Below are positions 17,052 through 24,850 of a stretch of 64,000 bases of DNA, piece by piece (the first letter of the stretch is position 1; each line of letters begins with the position of its first letter). Position numbers and translations under genes: made by a program. The DNA is from Negativicoccus succinicivorans (GTDB lineage: Bacteria > Bacillota > Negativicutes > Veillonellales > Negativicoccaceae): NCBI RefSeq assembly GCF_018372215.1, contig NZ_JAHAJN010000003.1, forward strand, positions 62,001-126,000. The letters are read 5' to 3'. The notes under the pieces are model-generated. The model made no database searches. It worked only from the letters and a program-made list of their open reading frames with translations, and was not told the DNA's origin.

Positions 17052-17289
17052 GAGGATAAAAAATCCCCCGCAGGAAAATATCCTGCAGGGGCGCGGCGGC
17101 GCGGTACCACCCTGGTTTATCTCTCGGTCCGTTAACGCCGGCGACGTTCGTCATTACTTTGTTCACGACGAAGGCTCACGGGTGATGTAATCTTTTCCGA
17201 CTGACTTGCAGACTCGCACCGAACGTCTGCTCTCTGAAAAGTCCTTGCCGAAAAATTTGGTCCCAGTCATTGCTTTTTTGATTGGCGGT
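17052..17289 (-). promoter_or_regulatory. T-box leader 2, Ile specifier (AUC)
   Basis: This is the second, gene-proximal T-box on the minus strand. The conserved T-box AGGGTGGTACCGCG is at 17100-17113, preceded by a stem I apex AGAGAGCAGACGTTCGGTGCGAG. The specifier reads GATTAC-ATC-ACCCGTGAGC, codon AUC at 17184-17186 (Ile). The terminator hairpin is CCCCTGCAGGATATTTTCC plus its partner (17065-17091) with a T-run. Uncharged tRNA-Ile should favour the antiterminator and allow transcription into the aminotransferase gene. Confidence 0.9.
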
Positions 17290-17520
17290 ACTTAAAAACC
17301 CCCGCAGAAAATATCTCTGCAGGGGCGTAGTTACGCGGTACCACCCTGGTTTATCTCTCGATCCGTTAACGCCGGCGACGTTCGTCATTACTCCATTCAC
17401 GACGAAGGCTCACGGGTGAGGTATTCTTTTCCGACTGACTTGCAAACTCGCACCGAACGTCTGCTCTCTGAAAAGTTCCTTGCCGAAAAATTTGATCCCG
17501 GTCATTGCTTTTTGATGTTG
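17290..17520 (-). promoter_or_regulatory. T-box leader 1, Leu specifier (CUC)
   Basis: This is the promoter-proximal T-box, by eye more than 90 % identical to leader 2. The T-box AGGGTGGTACCGCG is at 17334-17347. The specifier reads GAATAC-CTC-ACCCGTGAGC, codon CUC at 17418-17420 (Leu). The terminator hairpin is at 17299-17326, followed by a T-run. The two leaders act in series, so both must read through. Confidence 0.9.
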
Positions 17521-17525
17521 GATTG

Positions 17526-17554
17526 ATTCTACCAGCGATTTTTACATCTGTCAA
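17526..17554 (-). promoter_or_regulatory. Promoter of the tandem T-box operon
   Basis: On the minus strand: -35 TTGACA (17549-17554), an exact 17-bp spacer, and -10 TAGAAT (17526-17531). No comparable promoter is visible between the two T-boxes. Confidence 0.85.
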
Positions 17555-17586
17555 CACTTTTTTAAAAAACTTTTTAAAAAAATATG

Positions 17587-19500
17587 TTACTCAAGCATTT
17601 GCGCCCAGTGTTCCCATTTTTCGTACTGCGTGGTCAGCTTTTCCTGCGCGGCCGAAAGCGATTCGGCCAGTTCCGTCAACGCGTTCGCATCGACCGTTTG
17701 CACGATCTGCGTCTCAATCATCGTGATCGTCGCTTCCGTGCGGGCGATTTCCTGCTCGAGCGCCGCGATTTTTTTCTCCGCCTGCGGTGCCGCGCGGAAA
17801 GAATCCGTCGCGCGCGATGAAGGCGGCGCGGGCGAAACGTCCGCCGACGGCGTAACCGTATTTTCTTTTTTGCGCGGCTCTGCCGTCTCCGGTGTCGGAA
17901 TGCGACCGGTCTCCAGCAGTTCCTTGCGTTTTTCTTTCCAATAGGAATAGTTGCCCAAATATTCACGGAAAGTGCCGTCTTCAAATGAAAGCGTGCGTTG
18001 CACCAGCCGATCCAAAAGGTAACGGTCATGGGACACGACCAGGTACGTGCCGCCGAACTCGAGCAACGCGTCTTCAATCATTTCGCGCGTCGGGATATCC
18101 AAATGGTTTGTCGGTTCGTCTAAAATGAGCACATTCGGTTCTTCCAAAAGCAACAGCAGCAACGCCAGCCGCGCCTGCTCCCCGCCGGAGAGCTGACCGA
18201 CGAGACGATACACGTCATCGCCGCGGAAGAGAAAACCGCCCAAAATATGACGCGCGTCATCTTCGCCGCAGCCGTATTCCTGCATGACCTCTTCAAGCAC
18301 CGTGCGGCTCGGATGCAAATTGGTGTGTTCCTGCGAATAGTAGCCGAGCGCGACGCGATTGCCGAATGTGACCGTGCCGTGCGCCGGTGTTTTTTCGCCG
18401 GTAATCACGGACAAAAGCGTCGACTTGCCGATGCCGTTCGGGCCGATGATGCCGACAGTATCGCCGCGACGCAACAAAAAGGAAATATCCTTAAAAATAG
18501 TGCGATCCCCATACGCCGCTGCCAGCTCCTGCACATCCAAGACGCGTTCCGCCGTGCCGGTCGCCGGACGAAACGAAAAGGCGAGCGTCGTTTCTGTCAC
18601 CGGCTTTTGCAGGCGTTCCAGACGATTTAGTTGGCTTTGCCGTCCGCGCGCCTGCTTCGCCTTGATACCCGCTTTATATTTGCGAATGTAGGCTTCGGTT
18701 TGCGTAATTTCTTCCTGCTGCTTTTCATACGCGCGCAAGTCGGCATATAAACGCGCCGCTTTCTTTTTACTGAAAGTGCTGTAATTGCCGCGATACGATG
18801 TGACTCGATGCTGCTCGAGATCCAGAATGTTCGTCGTCACCGCGTCCAAAAAGTAGCGGTCATGGGACACCAGCAAAATGCCGCCGCGATAACTGCGCAA
18901 GAAATCTTCAAGCCATTCCGTCATCGCGATATCCAAATGGTTCGTCGGTTCATCCAGCAATAAAAAATCCGGCCGCCGCACGAGCGCGCGCGCCAAATTG
19001 ATCCTGGTTTTTTGACCGCCGGAGAAATCATTCGCCGCGCGATCCCAGTCCGCTTCCGTAAAGCCGAGACCGATCAAGATCCGGCGCGTCATCGTTTCAT
19101 AGGCGTAGCCGCCGAGCCGTTCAAAGCGGTCTTCCAGTTTCGCGTAGCGTTCGAGCAGCGCCGGATCGGAAGTCCGCCCCATGCGCATAGTCAGATCCTC
19201 GAGTTCATGTTCGATTCGCCGCACGTCTTCCCATGCGGTTTCCACCACTTTGCGCAATGTCTGCGCGCCGAAATCAATACTTTGCTGCACGTAACCGATC
19301 GTCGCCTGATCGGTCACGCTCACGCTGCCCGAGTCCGCCTCCATTGTCCCCATGACGCAACGCAGCAGCGTCGATTTGCCCGCGCCGTTGCGGCCGACCA
19401 AGCCGACGCGCTGTCCTTCCGTGACGGTGAATGTGACATTTTTAAAAATAGTTTCGATGCCGAAGGCTTTCGAGAGCCCGGCGACTTTGATCATAGCCAT
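17587..19500 (-). CDS. ABC-F family ATPase (ribosome-associated)
   Basis: A 637-residue soluble protein with two ABC domains and no membrane segment, of the ABC-F (Uup/YdiF/YfmR/EttA-like) group, which acts on ribosomes. Domain 1 has Walker A GRNGAGKST (near residue 36), signature FSGGQKTR and LLLDEPTNHLD. A charged linker (about 230-310) contains KKKAARLYADLRAYEKQQEEI. Domain 2 has GPNGIGKST, LSGGEQAR and LILDEPTNHLD. A C-terminal coiled coil (about 565-637) resembles the Uup/YdiF C-terminal domain. GGAGGG precedes the ATG at 19500; another ATG two codons later is possible. It follows the secretin gene by 28 bases without a clear terminator. Resistance-type versus housekeeping ABC-F cannot be decided. 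Confidence 0.9.
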   Translation of the reverse strand: MAMIKVAGLSKAFGIETIFKNVTFTVTEGQRVGLVGRNGAGKSTLLRCVMGTMEADSGSVSVTDQATIGYVQQSIDFGAQTLRKVVETAWEDVRRIEHELEDLTMRMGRTSDPALLERYAKLEDRFERLGGYAYETMTRRILIGLGFTEADWDRAANDFSGGQKTRINLARALVRRPDFLLLDEPTNHLDIAMTEWLEDFLRSYRGGILLVSHDRYFLDAVTTNILDLEQHRVTSYRGNYSTFSKKKAARLYADLRAYEKQQEEITQTEAYIRKYKAGIKAKQARGRQSQLNRLERLQKPVTETTLAFSFRPATGTAERVLDVQELAAAYGDRTIFKDISFLLRRGDTVGIIGPNGIGKSTLLSVITGEKTPAHGTVTFGNRVALGYYSQEHTNLHPSRTVLEEVMQEYGCGEDDARHILGGFLFRGDDVYRLVGQLSGGEQARLALLLLLLEEPNVLILDEPTNHLDIPTREMIEDALLEFGGTYLVVSHDRYLLDRLVQRTLSFEDGTFREYLGNYSYWKEKRKELLETGRIPTPETAEPRKKENTVTPSADVSPAPPSSRATDSFRAAPQAEKKIAALEQEIARTEATITMIETQIVQTVDANALTELAESLSAAQEKLTTQYEKWEHWAQMLE

Positions 19501-19528
19501 GTGCCCTCCCCGCCGATTCGGCGTTTCG

Positions 19529-20416
19529 TTATGGCTGCGGCGGCCGCTCCGGAAGCAAGTCCGCCGTAATCGTTATCATAATTTCCGCATTATTTTTCGT
19601 ATGCTCGGTCGTGCGGAACAATCGTCCGAGAATCGGAATTTCACTTAAAATCGGCACGCGCCGTTCGCTTGTTTGCTCCTCGCGATCAATCAGACCGCCG
19701 ATCGTAAGCGCTTCGCCCGGTTGCAGGCGCACGGTCGTTTGCGCTTCGCGCGTCGTGATACGGTAAGCCCGCAGTTCCGGAACAAGGTACGGCGTCGATA
19801 CTTCCGCCGTCACGTCGGCCGTGATCTCGCCGGCCGCATTGACGCGCGGCGTATATAAAAGGCGTATGCCCGCGTCGCGATATTCCGTCGTCGTCACTTT
19901 TTCACCATTGGTGATCTGATCGACCAGCACGGGAATTTTATTGCCGATTAAAATTCGCGCCGTCTTGCCGTTGACCGTCGTGATATTCGGTCGCGCCAAA
20001 ATTTGCGCGTTGCCGTCGGCGACCAGCGCATTTAATTTCGCGCGAAAGAAAAAGGAGTACGGATGCCCCGCCACGGTTTTGCCGAATTGAATCGAACCGA
20101 ACCCGTCGGGCGTGACGATTTCTTCCACTTTCTCCCGTGCGCCGCGGCCGCGTTCGTAGCGCGTTTCATAGCGCGCGCTGCCCGTCAGCGGCAACCAGTC
20201 CCAATCAATCCCGAGTTCTTTGATATGATCGCGATTGACCGCGACGACTTCCACCGAGACATTGACCTGCCGATACGCGTAGTCGATTTTCTTCAGCAGC
20301 TGGTCCACTTCCGCCAGTTCGCGCGGCGTCCCGTAGACGATGACGCTCGCGCTCTCCGGGTTAATTTGCACCTGTTCCGCCGGCACAATCGCCGTGAGCT
20401 CTTTTTGCACGTTCAC
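19529..20416 (-). pseudogene. Secretin, C-terminal part (N1 domain plus barrel), separated by a frameshift
   Basis: A 295-residue frame holding the N1-type ring-forming domain (residues 1-45; QINPESASVIVYGTPRELAEVDQLL) and the secretin core. The core has VEVVAVNRDHIKELGIDW, LNALVADGNAQILARPNITTVNGKTARILIGNKIPV, and the final secretin signature TIGGLIDREEQTSERRVPILSEIPILGRLF. It has no signal peptide of its own. It begins at a GTG inside the last codons of the preceding frame (GTGA overlap). One extra C in the run CCCC at 20417-20420 would fuse the two into one normal reading frame, reading ...NYVLTPVNVQKEL.... It may be a true frameshift, a sequence error, a slippage site, or two coupled cistrons. 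The product would form the outer-membrane channel of a type IV pilus or type II-like system. Confidence 0.7.
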
Positions 20417-20757
20417 GGGGTCAGCACATAATTCAAGGCGAAGGAGTGCGCTTGTTTGGCCGCTTTTTCGTTCGTTTGCGTGCCGTGTACGAGCCAGGTG
20501 CGTCCGTTTTTCACCAGCGTCACGTCCGCCGCCTCGGCCACCAGCTGCAGCGCCTCCTGCGGCGTCACATCATGCAGTGTCAGCGTGACGTTGCCGTGAA
20601 CATCGTCGGCGATGATAATATTGTCGCCGGTCAATCGCGCCAGCCCCGTCAACACTTCCCGCACGGCAGAATCCCGCGCCTGCACATCCGCCGCTTGAAT
20701 CGGTCCGGCGAGTAGGCTCAGGCCGAGCAGCAAAGTTCCCCACTTGCTTACGCTCAT
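20413..20757 (-). pseudogene. Secretin, N-terminal part (signal peptide plus STN/N0 domain)
   Basis: 114 residues: a signal peptide (residues 1-22, ending IQAAD) and an N0/STN-like domain (SAVREVLTGLARLTGDNIIIADDVHGNVTLTL, then TPQEALQLVAEAADV). The frame stops at TGA after NYVLTP exactly where a secretin N1 domain should begin; the missing part follows in the -1 frame. The start overlaps the preceding gene by four bases (ATGA). See the C-terminal part for the frameshift argument. Confidence 0.7.
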
Positions 20758-21287
20758 GATTGCGCCTCCAAAGGCTGTAAATGCAGATCACCCTGCGGTC
20801 CCGCCAATGTCAAATCATGCGTTGTCATACCGGTGACCTTGTAACCGGCATAGCTTTCCCCCGGCGCCAATGTCACCGGCACACCGTTGATCGTCAGCAG
20901 CGCGAGCGTCGTCGCGCCTTCGGTCATGGTGCCGTTCCAAATAATCGCGGGAGTTGCGGTAACGGCCGCTTGCGAATGAACTTCCTCTTGCGCCGCGTCG
21001 AGCGTCGCCGTTTTGCCCTGTTTTATTTCGCCCACGGTCGTCATGGCGCCAAAAGGCTGACGCGCATGCCCACGATGCGAAATCGAAATCGTATTCGCAT
21101 TCGTCCCCTTGTCGGACACGATTGCGCCGGAAGATGCGGCAGGCGTCACGGCGAGCGGTGTTTCCGACGGCATCGCGCCCAGCATGCAAAGAGCGACGAC
21201 ACATGTCGTCGCGCCTGCCACATAATACCATTTTGAAATACGTCGGGCGCCTCTTTTCAGCGTGGCGCCGATTCCATTCTCAGCCAT
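20754..21287 (-). CDS. PilP/GspC-like inner-membrane protein
   Basis: A 177-residue bitopic protein with a short basic cytoplasmic end, one membrane helix (about residues 20-40; WYYVAGATTCVVALCMLGAM), a Ser/Thr/Ala-rich linker, and a small C-terminal beta domain. That domain (about 110-175; IIWNGTMTEGATTLALLTINGVPVTLAPGESYAGYKVTGM) has the layout of the PilP/GspC homology region, which contacts the secretin N0 domain. It is encoded directly before the secretin frames. The start overlaps the stop of the LptD-like gene by one base (TGATG). The assignment rests on fold pattern and neighbours. Confidence 0.55.
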   Translation of the reverse strand: MAENGIGATLKRGARRISKWYYVAGATTCVVALCMLGAMPSETPLAVTPAASSGAIVSDKGTNANTISISHRGHARQPFGAMTTVGEIKQGKTATLDAAQEEVHSQAAVTATPAIIWNGTMTEGATTLALLTINGVPVTLAPGESYAGYKVTGMTTHDLTLAGPQGDLHLQPLEAQS

Positions 21288-22741
21288 CAGAAATCTTTCG
21301 CCCACACATCCAAACGCCACTCTTTATCTTTGGCGCGATACGTCAGCGTACCCGCCAGCGAATGCATATCGCGATACCAAGTGTAGTCCGCGTGCTTTAA
21401 GTCACCGTTGGCGAGATCCCATATGTATTCCGCGCCGAGCGCATTAAGACGATCGATTTTATATTTAAAACCCACAAATGTCGGTTGTTCCAAGTCCAGT
21501 CGGTCAAACCGATACGGAGTCACGCCGGAAAGATGATTAATCTGCGCGCCTGTCCACCATTGCGTACGACCGGCATCATAGTCCAAACGCGCGCCGTAGT
21601 AGAAATTGCTGCGGTCCATATCCCCGTAGCCGTAAAAATCTTTCCAATACCCCGTCGCCAACGTCATTTTAGCGCGATCCGATAAACGCAAAGGATCGGT
21701 CGCCCAAAGCAAGCTGTAGCCGCTATGGCTGCCGCTTATGGCGCCTTCTTTCCAATCGCCCCAATCGAGCTGCGCCTGCGCGTAGATCGGACGAGCGCCG
21801 AAATGGTACGGCCGACTCGTGAAGATGAGTTCCGGCCGTTTTTCAATCCAGACAGATTCGTTATTCAAGCGGCTTTCTTCCTTGCTGTAATGGATTTTCC
21901 ATTCTCCGTACGGCGCGTAATAGCGCAGGCCGATATCGGGTTTGAAACCGATCCTGGTATACCACGCGTAGTTAAAGAACGCCTCGGTACGTTGACCCAA
22001 AGGATACTGCAGCTTCGCCTTGAAACCGAAACCGTTGTGCGATTTATACGACGGCCGCGGTAAAAATGACGCCACACTGCTGCTGCGTCCCCGCTCCATG
22101 TTCACGCGGTAACGCGGCAAGTGAAAAATCCGTTTATTTTTGATATAAAAATTGACATCTTCCGCCAGCAACGATTCCTGCGGAATGATCGTAATCGTTT
22201 CCGCTTCGATGCGGTAATCCGGAGTGTTGGCCACAGCCGACGGCGTTGTCACCATGGCGCCTTGCAGTATGCCGGTGTTCGCACCTTGCGAAAACTCGCC
22301 GCGACCGGCTTCGATGTACAAGCGCGAATAGTAGCCTTTGGCATTCGCAAATACCGCCGTATCCTCCGCCGCATTGTACTCCAGATCGCGTACGGCAAGG
22401 TCAATCTGACGCGCGCCATCCGTCCAGGCGACGTCATCCGGCAAACGGTATACTTCCGTTTTGTGATTGCCGAGCAATCGTGGCGTTACAAATTGCGCCG
22501 TATCGTAACGCGCGACCGTATTGCCGATCGCCGCAACGTCCCCGTCGGTGCCGTTGTATTTCATGGCATCCGCCGTAATGACCCAATCCGTTCCCGTGGA
22601 CGGATGCATCGGGTACACATGCGCTTCCCCTTCCGCAGCCGGCGCGCCGCTGTGAATCGGCGAAGAAAGCGTCGCCTGCGCCGCCATCGGTGTCACCAAT
22701 AAAGCCGCAAGCGCTGCCCGCGACCACCACGCACTGTTCAT
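21287..22741 (-). CDS. Short LptD/OstA-like outer-membrane protein
   Basis: A 484-residue exported protein with a signal peptide (residues 1-23, MAAQA). An OstA-like beta-jellyroll region follows (about 50-200; WVITADAMKYNGTDGDVAAIG and ITIIPQESLLAEDVNFYIKNKRIFHLPRYRV resemble LptD). The C-terminal part is a beta-barrel rich in alternating aromatic residues and ends in DF, as many outer-membrane barrels do. LptD inserts LPS at the cell surface, but this protein is well below the 700-800 residues usual in Proteobacteria. It lies eight bases after the Ala-rich secreted protein gene, with PilP-like and secretin genes downstream. A related porin-like barrel is the alternative. Confidence 0.6.
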   Translation of the reverse strand: MNSAWWSRAALAALLVTPMAAQATLSSPIHSGAPAAEGEAHVYPMHPSTGTDWVITADAMKYNGTDGDVAAIGNTVARYDTAQFVTPRLLGNHKTEVYRLPDDVAWTDGARQIDLAVRDLEYNAAEDTAVFANAKGYYSRLYIEAGRGEFSQGANTGILQGAMVTTPSAVANTPDYRIEAETITIIPQESLLAEDVNFYIKNKRIFHLPRYRVNMERGRSSSVASFLPRPSYKSHNGFGFKAKLQYPLGQRTEAFFNYAWYTRIGFKPDIGLRYYAPYGEWKIHYSKEESRLNNESVWIEKRPELIFTSRPYHFGARPIYAQAQLDWGDWKEGAISGSHSGYSLLWATDPLRLSDRAKMTLATGYWKDFYGYGDMDRSNFYYGARLDYDAGRTQWWTGAQINHLSGVTPYRFDRLDLEQPTFVGFKYKIDRLNALGAEYIWDLANGDLKHADYTWYRDMHSLAGTLTYRAKDKEWRLDVWAKDF

Positions 22742-22749
22742 ACCGACTT

Positions 22750-24234
22750 CTACTCCTGACGAATAATCACAACCGGAAGATCGTCTTCATCTTCCTCATC
22801 GATCGGTTCAATGGTAACTTCAGCGGCGTCCTGTTTCTTTTCCGCTTTTACTTTCCCTTTCGCGCTTTTGGCGGCGTCTTTCGCCGCGTCTTTCGCTATT
22901 TTGGCGGTTTCCGCAGCGGCGTCGGCTTTGGCTTTCGCTTCATGCGCTTCTTTTTCGGAGGTCGAGGCAACTTCTTTCGCCTGCTTTACCGCCGCGTCGC
23001 TCGAATTCTCATCCGTCGCGACTTCTTTGGCTACCTTCGCGTTTGAGGCGTGCTTTTCCGCTTGCGCCGCCGCCTCTTCCGCTTCTTTCGCCGCATCTTC
23101 CGCCACGCCGGCGGCCGTCGTCGCATTTTCCGCCGACGTCATCGCGGACGTTTCATTCGGCAGAGTAATGGTTTCAAGATCTTCATCAGCGACCTCCCCT
23201 GTCGACGCGGAGTCCGCATTGTTCATTTCGCGCCGACGTTCTTTGGCCGCCGCATTCGTTTCGCCCGGCTGCGCGACGTTTTCCGCCGTCACGACGAGGT
23301 CGTTTTTACGCGCCTGCGGCGCGCCGTCCACGCTGACGACGCCATGCGTTTTGACGGTATCCTGCACCTGAATGTAGAGCACCGTTCCCGCCGGCATATC
23401 GACATCGCTGCCTTTAATAAAATACCCGCCGACCAAACCGATCGGCCCCAAAACCATCGCGCCGGCCGCCGATGCACCCAGCGCCGCCGCTTCATGTTTC
23501 AATTTTTCTTTCGCTTCCGGTCCCAATACGGTGGCAATCGGTTCATCATCGATGCCGAATACCTGATTGAACTCGATCTCCAGTTTACCGTTGCGACCGA
23601 AACTGCGCGGCGGTTGCACTTTTGTCACGACCCCCGTGCCTTGCGCGCCTTGCGGCAGCACGAGAACCTCATCGACAAATACATCCTGCGCGACCGTGAA
23701 ACGAATTTCATCGCCCTCCTGATTGGTTTTCGTCGCTACGCCTTCGGAAAGCGTAATCGGGAAAACGGTGTTCGCAGGCATTTCCACTTCGCGCAATTCA
23801 AAGTGACGGTTTTTATAAATGCTTTTTTCCAAACTAAGCACGCGCGCGGAAAGGCTGCCGCCTTTTTTCTTACCGTATACTTCGGTTTCCAGCGCGCCGA
23901 TCCGATCGGCTAACGCCGCGCGACTGATTTCATTGCGCAGCTGCCATTCGAGCGTATTGACGCGAGTCACCAGCGACGGTTCTGTGGTGTCGCTTCGCAC
24001 CACGTCGTTATAAAGCGTTCCGATCTGCTCGGCAAGACCGTCTTGCGCAAGCTTCGTACCGTACACATCACGACTCGCTTTTTGCACGCGGTCGAGCATA
24101 GCCCCCGACTGCGCTTCACCGTACAAAACCGTATCAATCATCGTCGCCTGATCCGCCAATGTCGGCTGGGCGGCGTAAGCGGCCCAGGGGAGTGCCAATA
24201 AAAGCGAAAGCAACGGCGCCAATCGTTTCTTCAT
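22750..24234 (-). CDS. Secreted protein with Ala/Lys/Glu-rich coiled-coil tail
   Basis: A 494-residue exported protein of unknown function. The signal peptide is residues 1-21 (LPWAAYA). Residues 25-145 hold short helical repeats of the type 'ALADRIGALETEVYG', suggesting a coiled-coil or repeat module. Residues 150-310 form a mixed domain with PANTVFPITLSEGVATK and a hydrophobic Gly/Ala stretch (ALGASAAGAMVLGPIGLVGGYF). Residues 360-475 are a low-complexity Ala/Lys/Glu helix (KEAEEAAAQAEKHASNAKVAKE type), and the tail is acidic. Such helices can span the periplasm or bind peptidoglycan. It is the first gene of the LptD-like/PilP-like/secretin cluster; the start follows AGAGG. Confidence 0.6.
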   Translation of the reverse strand: MKKRLAPLLSLLLALPWAAYAAQPTLADQATMIDTVLYGEAQSGAMLDRVQKASRDVYGTKLAQDGLAEQIGTLYNDVVRSDTTEPSLVTRVNTLEWQLRNEISRAALADRIGALETEVYGKKKGGSLSARVLSLEKSIYKNRHFELREVEMPANTVFPITLSEGVATKTNQEGDEIRFTVAQDVFVDEVLVLPQGAQGTGVVTKVQPPRSFGRNGKLEIEFNQVFGIDDEPIATVLGPEAKEKLKHEAAALGASAAGAMVLGPIGLVGGYFIKGSDVDMPAGTVLYIQVQDTVKTHGVVSVDGAPQARKNDLVVTAENVAQPGETNAAAKERRREMNNADSASTGEVADEDLETITLPNETSAMTSAENATTAAGVAEDAAKEAEEAAAQAEKHASNAKVAKEVATDENSSDAAVKQAKEVASTSEKEAHEAKAKADAAAETAKIAKDAAKDAAKSAKGKVKAEKKQDAAEVTIEPIDEEDEDDLPVVIIRQE

Positions 24235-24296
24235 TCCATTACCTCTTTTCCCTTGACGTGAAAATCACGCCGCAAATACATATCGTTCGGTTTTTC

Positions 24297-24332
24297 AAAA
24301 AGAGCTGTTTCGCCATGCGAAACAGCTCTTTC
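24297..24332 (-). terminator. Terminator after the small exported-protein gene
   Basis: On the minus strand AAGAGCTGTTTCG-CATGG-CGAAACAGCTCTT, a 13-bp perfect stem, is followed by a T-run. Confidence 0.88.
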
Positions 24333-24334
24333 CG

Positions 24335-24787
24335 TTAGAAACGCACGTCAATGATAGCCGACACGCCGACACCGCTGACGCGGTTCAGACGCGTAGGATT
24401 TTTGCTGTCGACCGGCACCAAACCGCGGATACGGAACAGCTTGTCATTGAAGCTGCCTTCCACCTGCGCGACCGCTTCGACTTCGTCCACCGCCGATTGC
24501 GGGCCGATGACCTGCGCCGCGCCGATGTAGCCTTTATCGCCGACACTGATGATCGGCACGACCTTCGTCGCATAGCTGGATTCGACGTCGTTTTCGCGCA
24601 TCAATTTGTTAATAAAATTATTGAGTTGATCGGAGTAACGATCTACCACATAGCCGATACCGCCGACTTTCAGCACGCCGCCCAAAACACGGCCCAAATT
24701 AAATGCCTGGGTGTTGGCGACGGTGCCAAATGTCAATAAGGTACCGACGAGAACAGCGGAAATTACCTGTTTCATTTTCTTTTGCAT
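24335..24787 (-). CDS. Small exported protein of unknown function
   Basis: A 150-residue protein with a signal peptide (about residues 1-29, ending NTQAF), then a Gly-rich amphipathic segment (LGRVLGGVLKVGGIGYVVDRYSDQLNNFI). A beta-rich C-terminal half contains VVPIISVGDKGYIGAAQVIGP and ends VSAIIDVRF. I do not recognise a family; it is probably periplasmic or outer-membrane associated. AAGGAG lies eight bases before the ATG at 24787; a GTG three codons upstream overlaps that site. It has its own promoter and terminator, so it is a single-gene unit. Confidence 0.7.
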   Translation of the reverse strand: MQKKMKQVISAVLVGTLLTFGTVANTQAFNLGRVLGGVLKVGGIGYVVDRYSDQLNNFINKLMRENDVESSYATKVVPIISVGDKGYIGAAQVIGPQSAVDEVEAVAQVEGSFNDKLFRIRGLVPVDSKNPTRLNRVSGVGVSAIIDVRF

Positions 24788-24819
24788 AGCTCTCACTCCT
24801 TTAGTTTGACTCTCTCTTT

Positions 24820-24848
24820 ATTATACTAAACGATGTCACCCGCGACAA
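24820..24848 (-). promoter_or_regulatory. Promoter of the small exported-protein gene
   Basis: On the minus strand: -35 TTGTCG (24843-24848), a 17-bp spacer, and -10 TATAAT (24820-24825), just after the scfB stop. Confidence 0.65.
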
Positions 24849-24850
24849 TC

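Noticed and set aside
17008..17166. N-terminal extension of the aminotransferase by 53 codons
   Set aside because: These codons lie within the second T-box leader and its terminator; a proper ribosome binding site exists at the internal ATG.
17040..17520. The long near-identical tandem repeat as a mobile element or duplication scar
   Set aside because: It is fully explained by two T-box riboswitches with specifiers, T-box sequences and terminators.
22850..23120. Repetitive codons as a CRISPR-like or tandem DNA repeat
   Set aside because: The periodicity comes from an Ala/Lys/Glu-rich coiled-coil coding region; there are no regular spacers.
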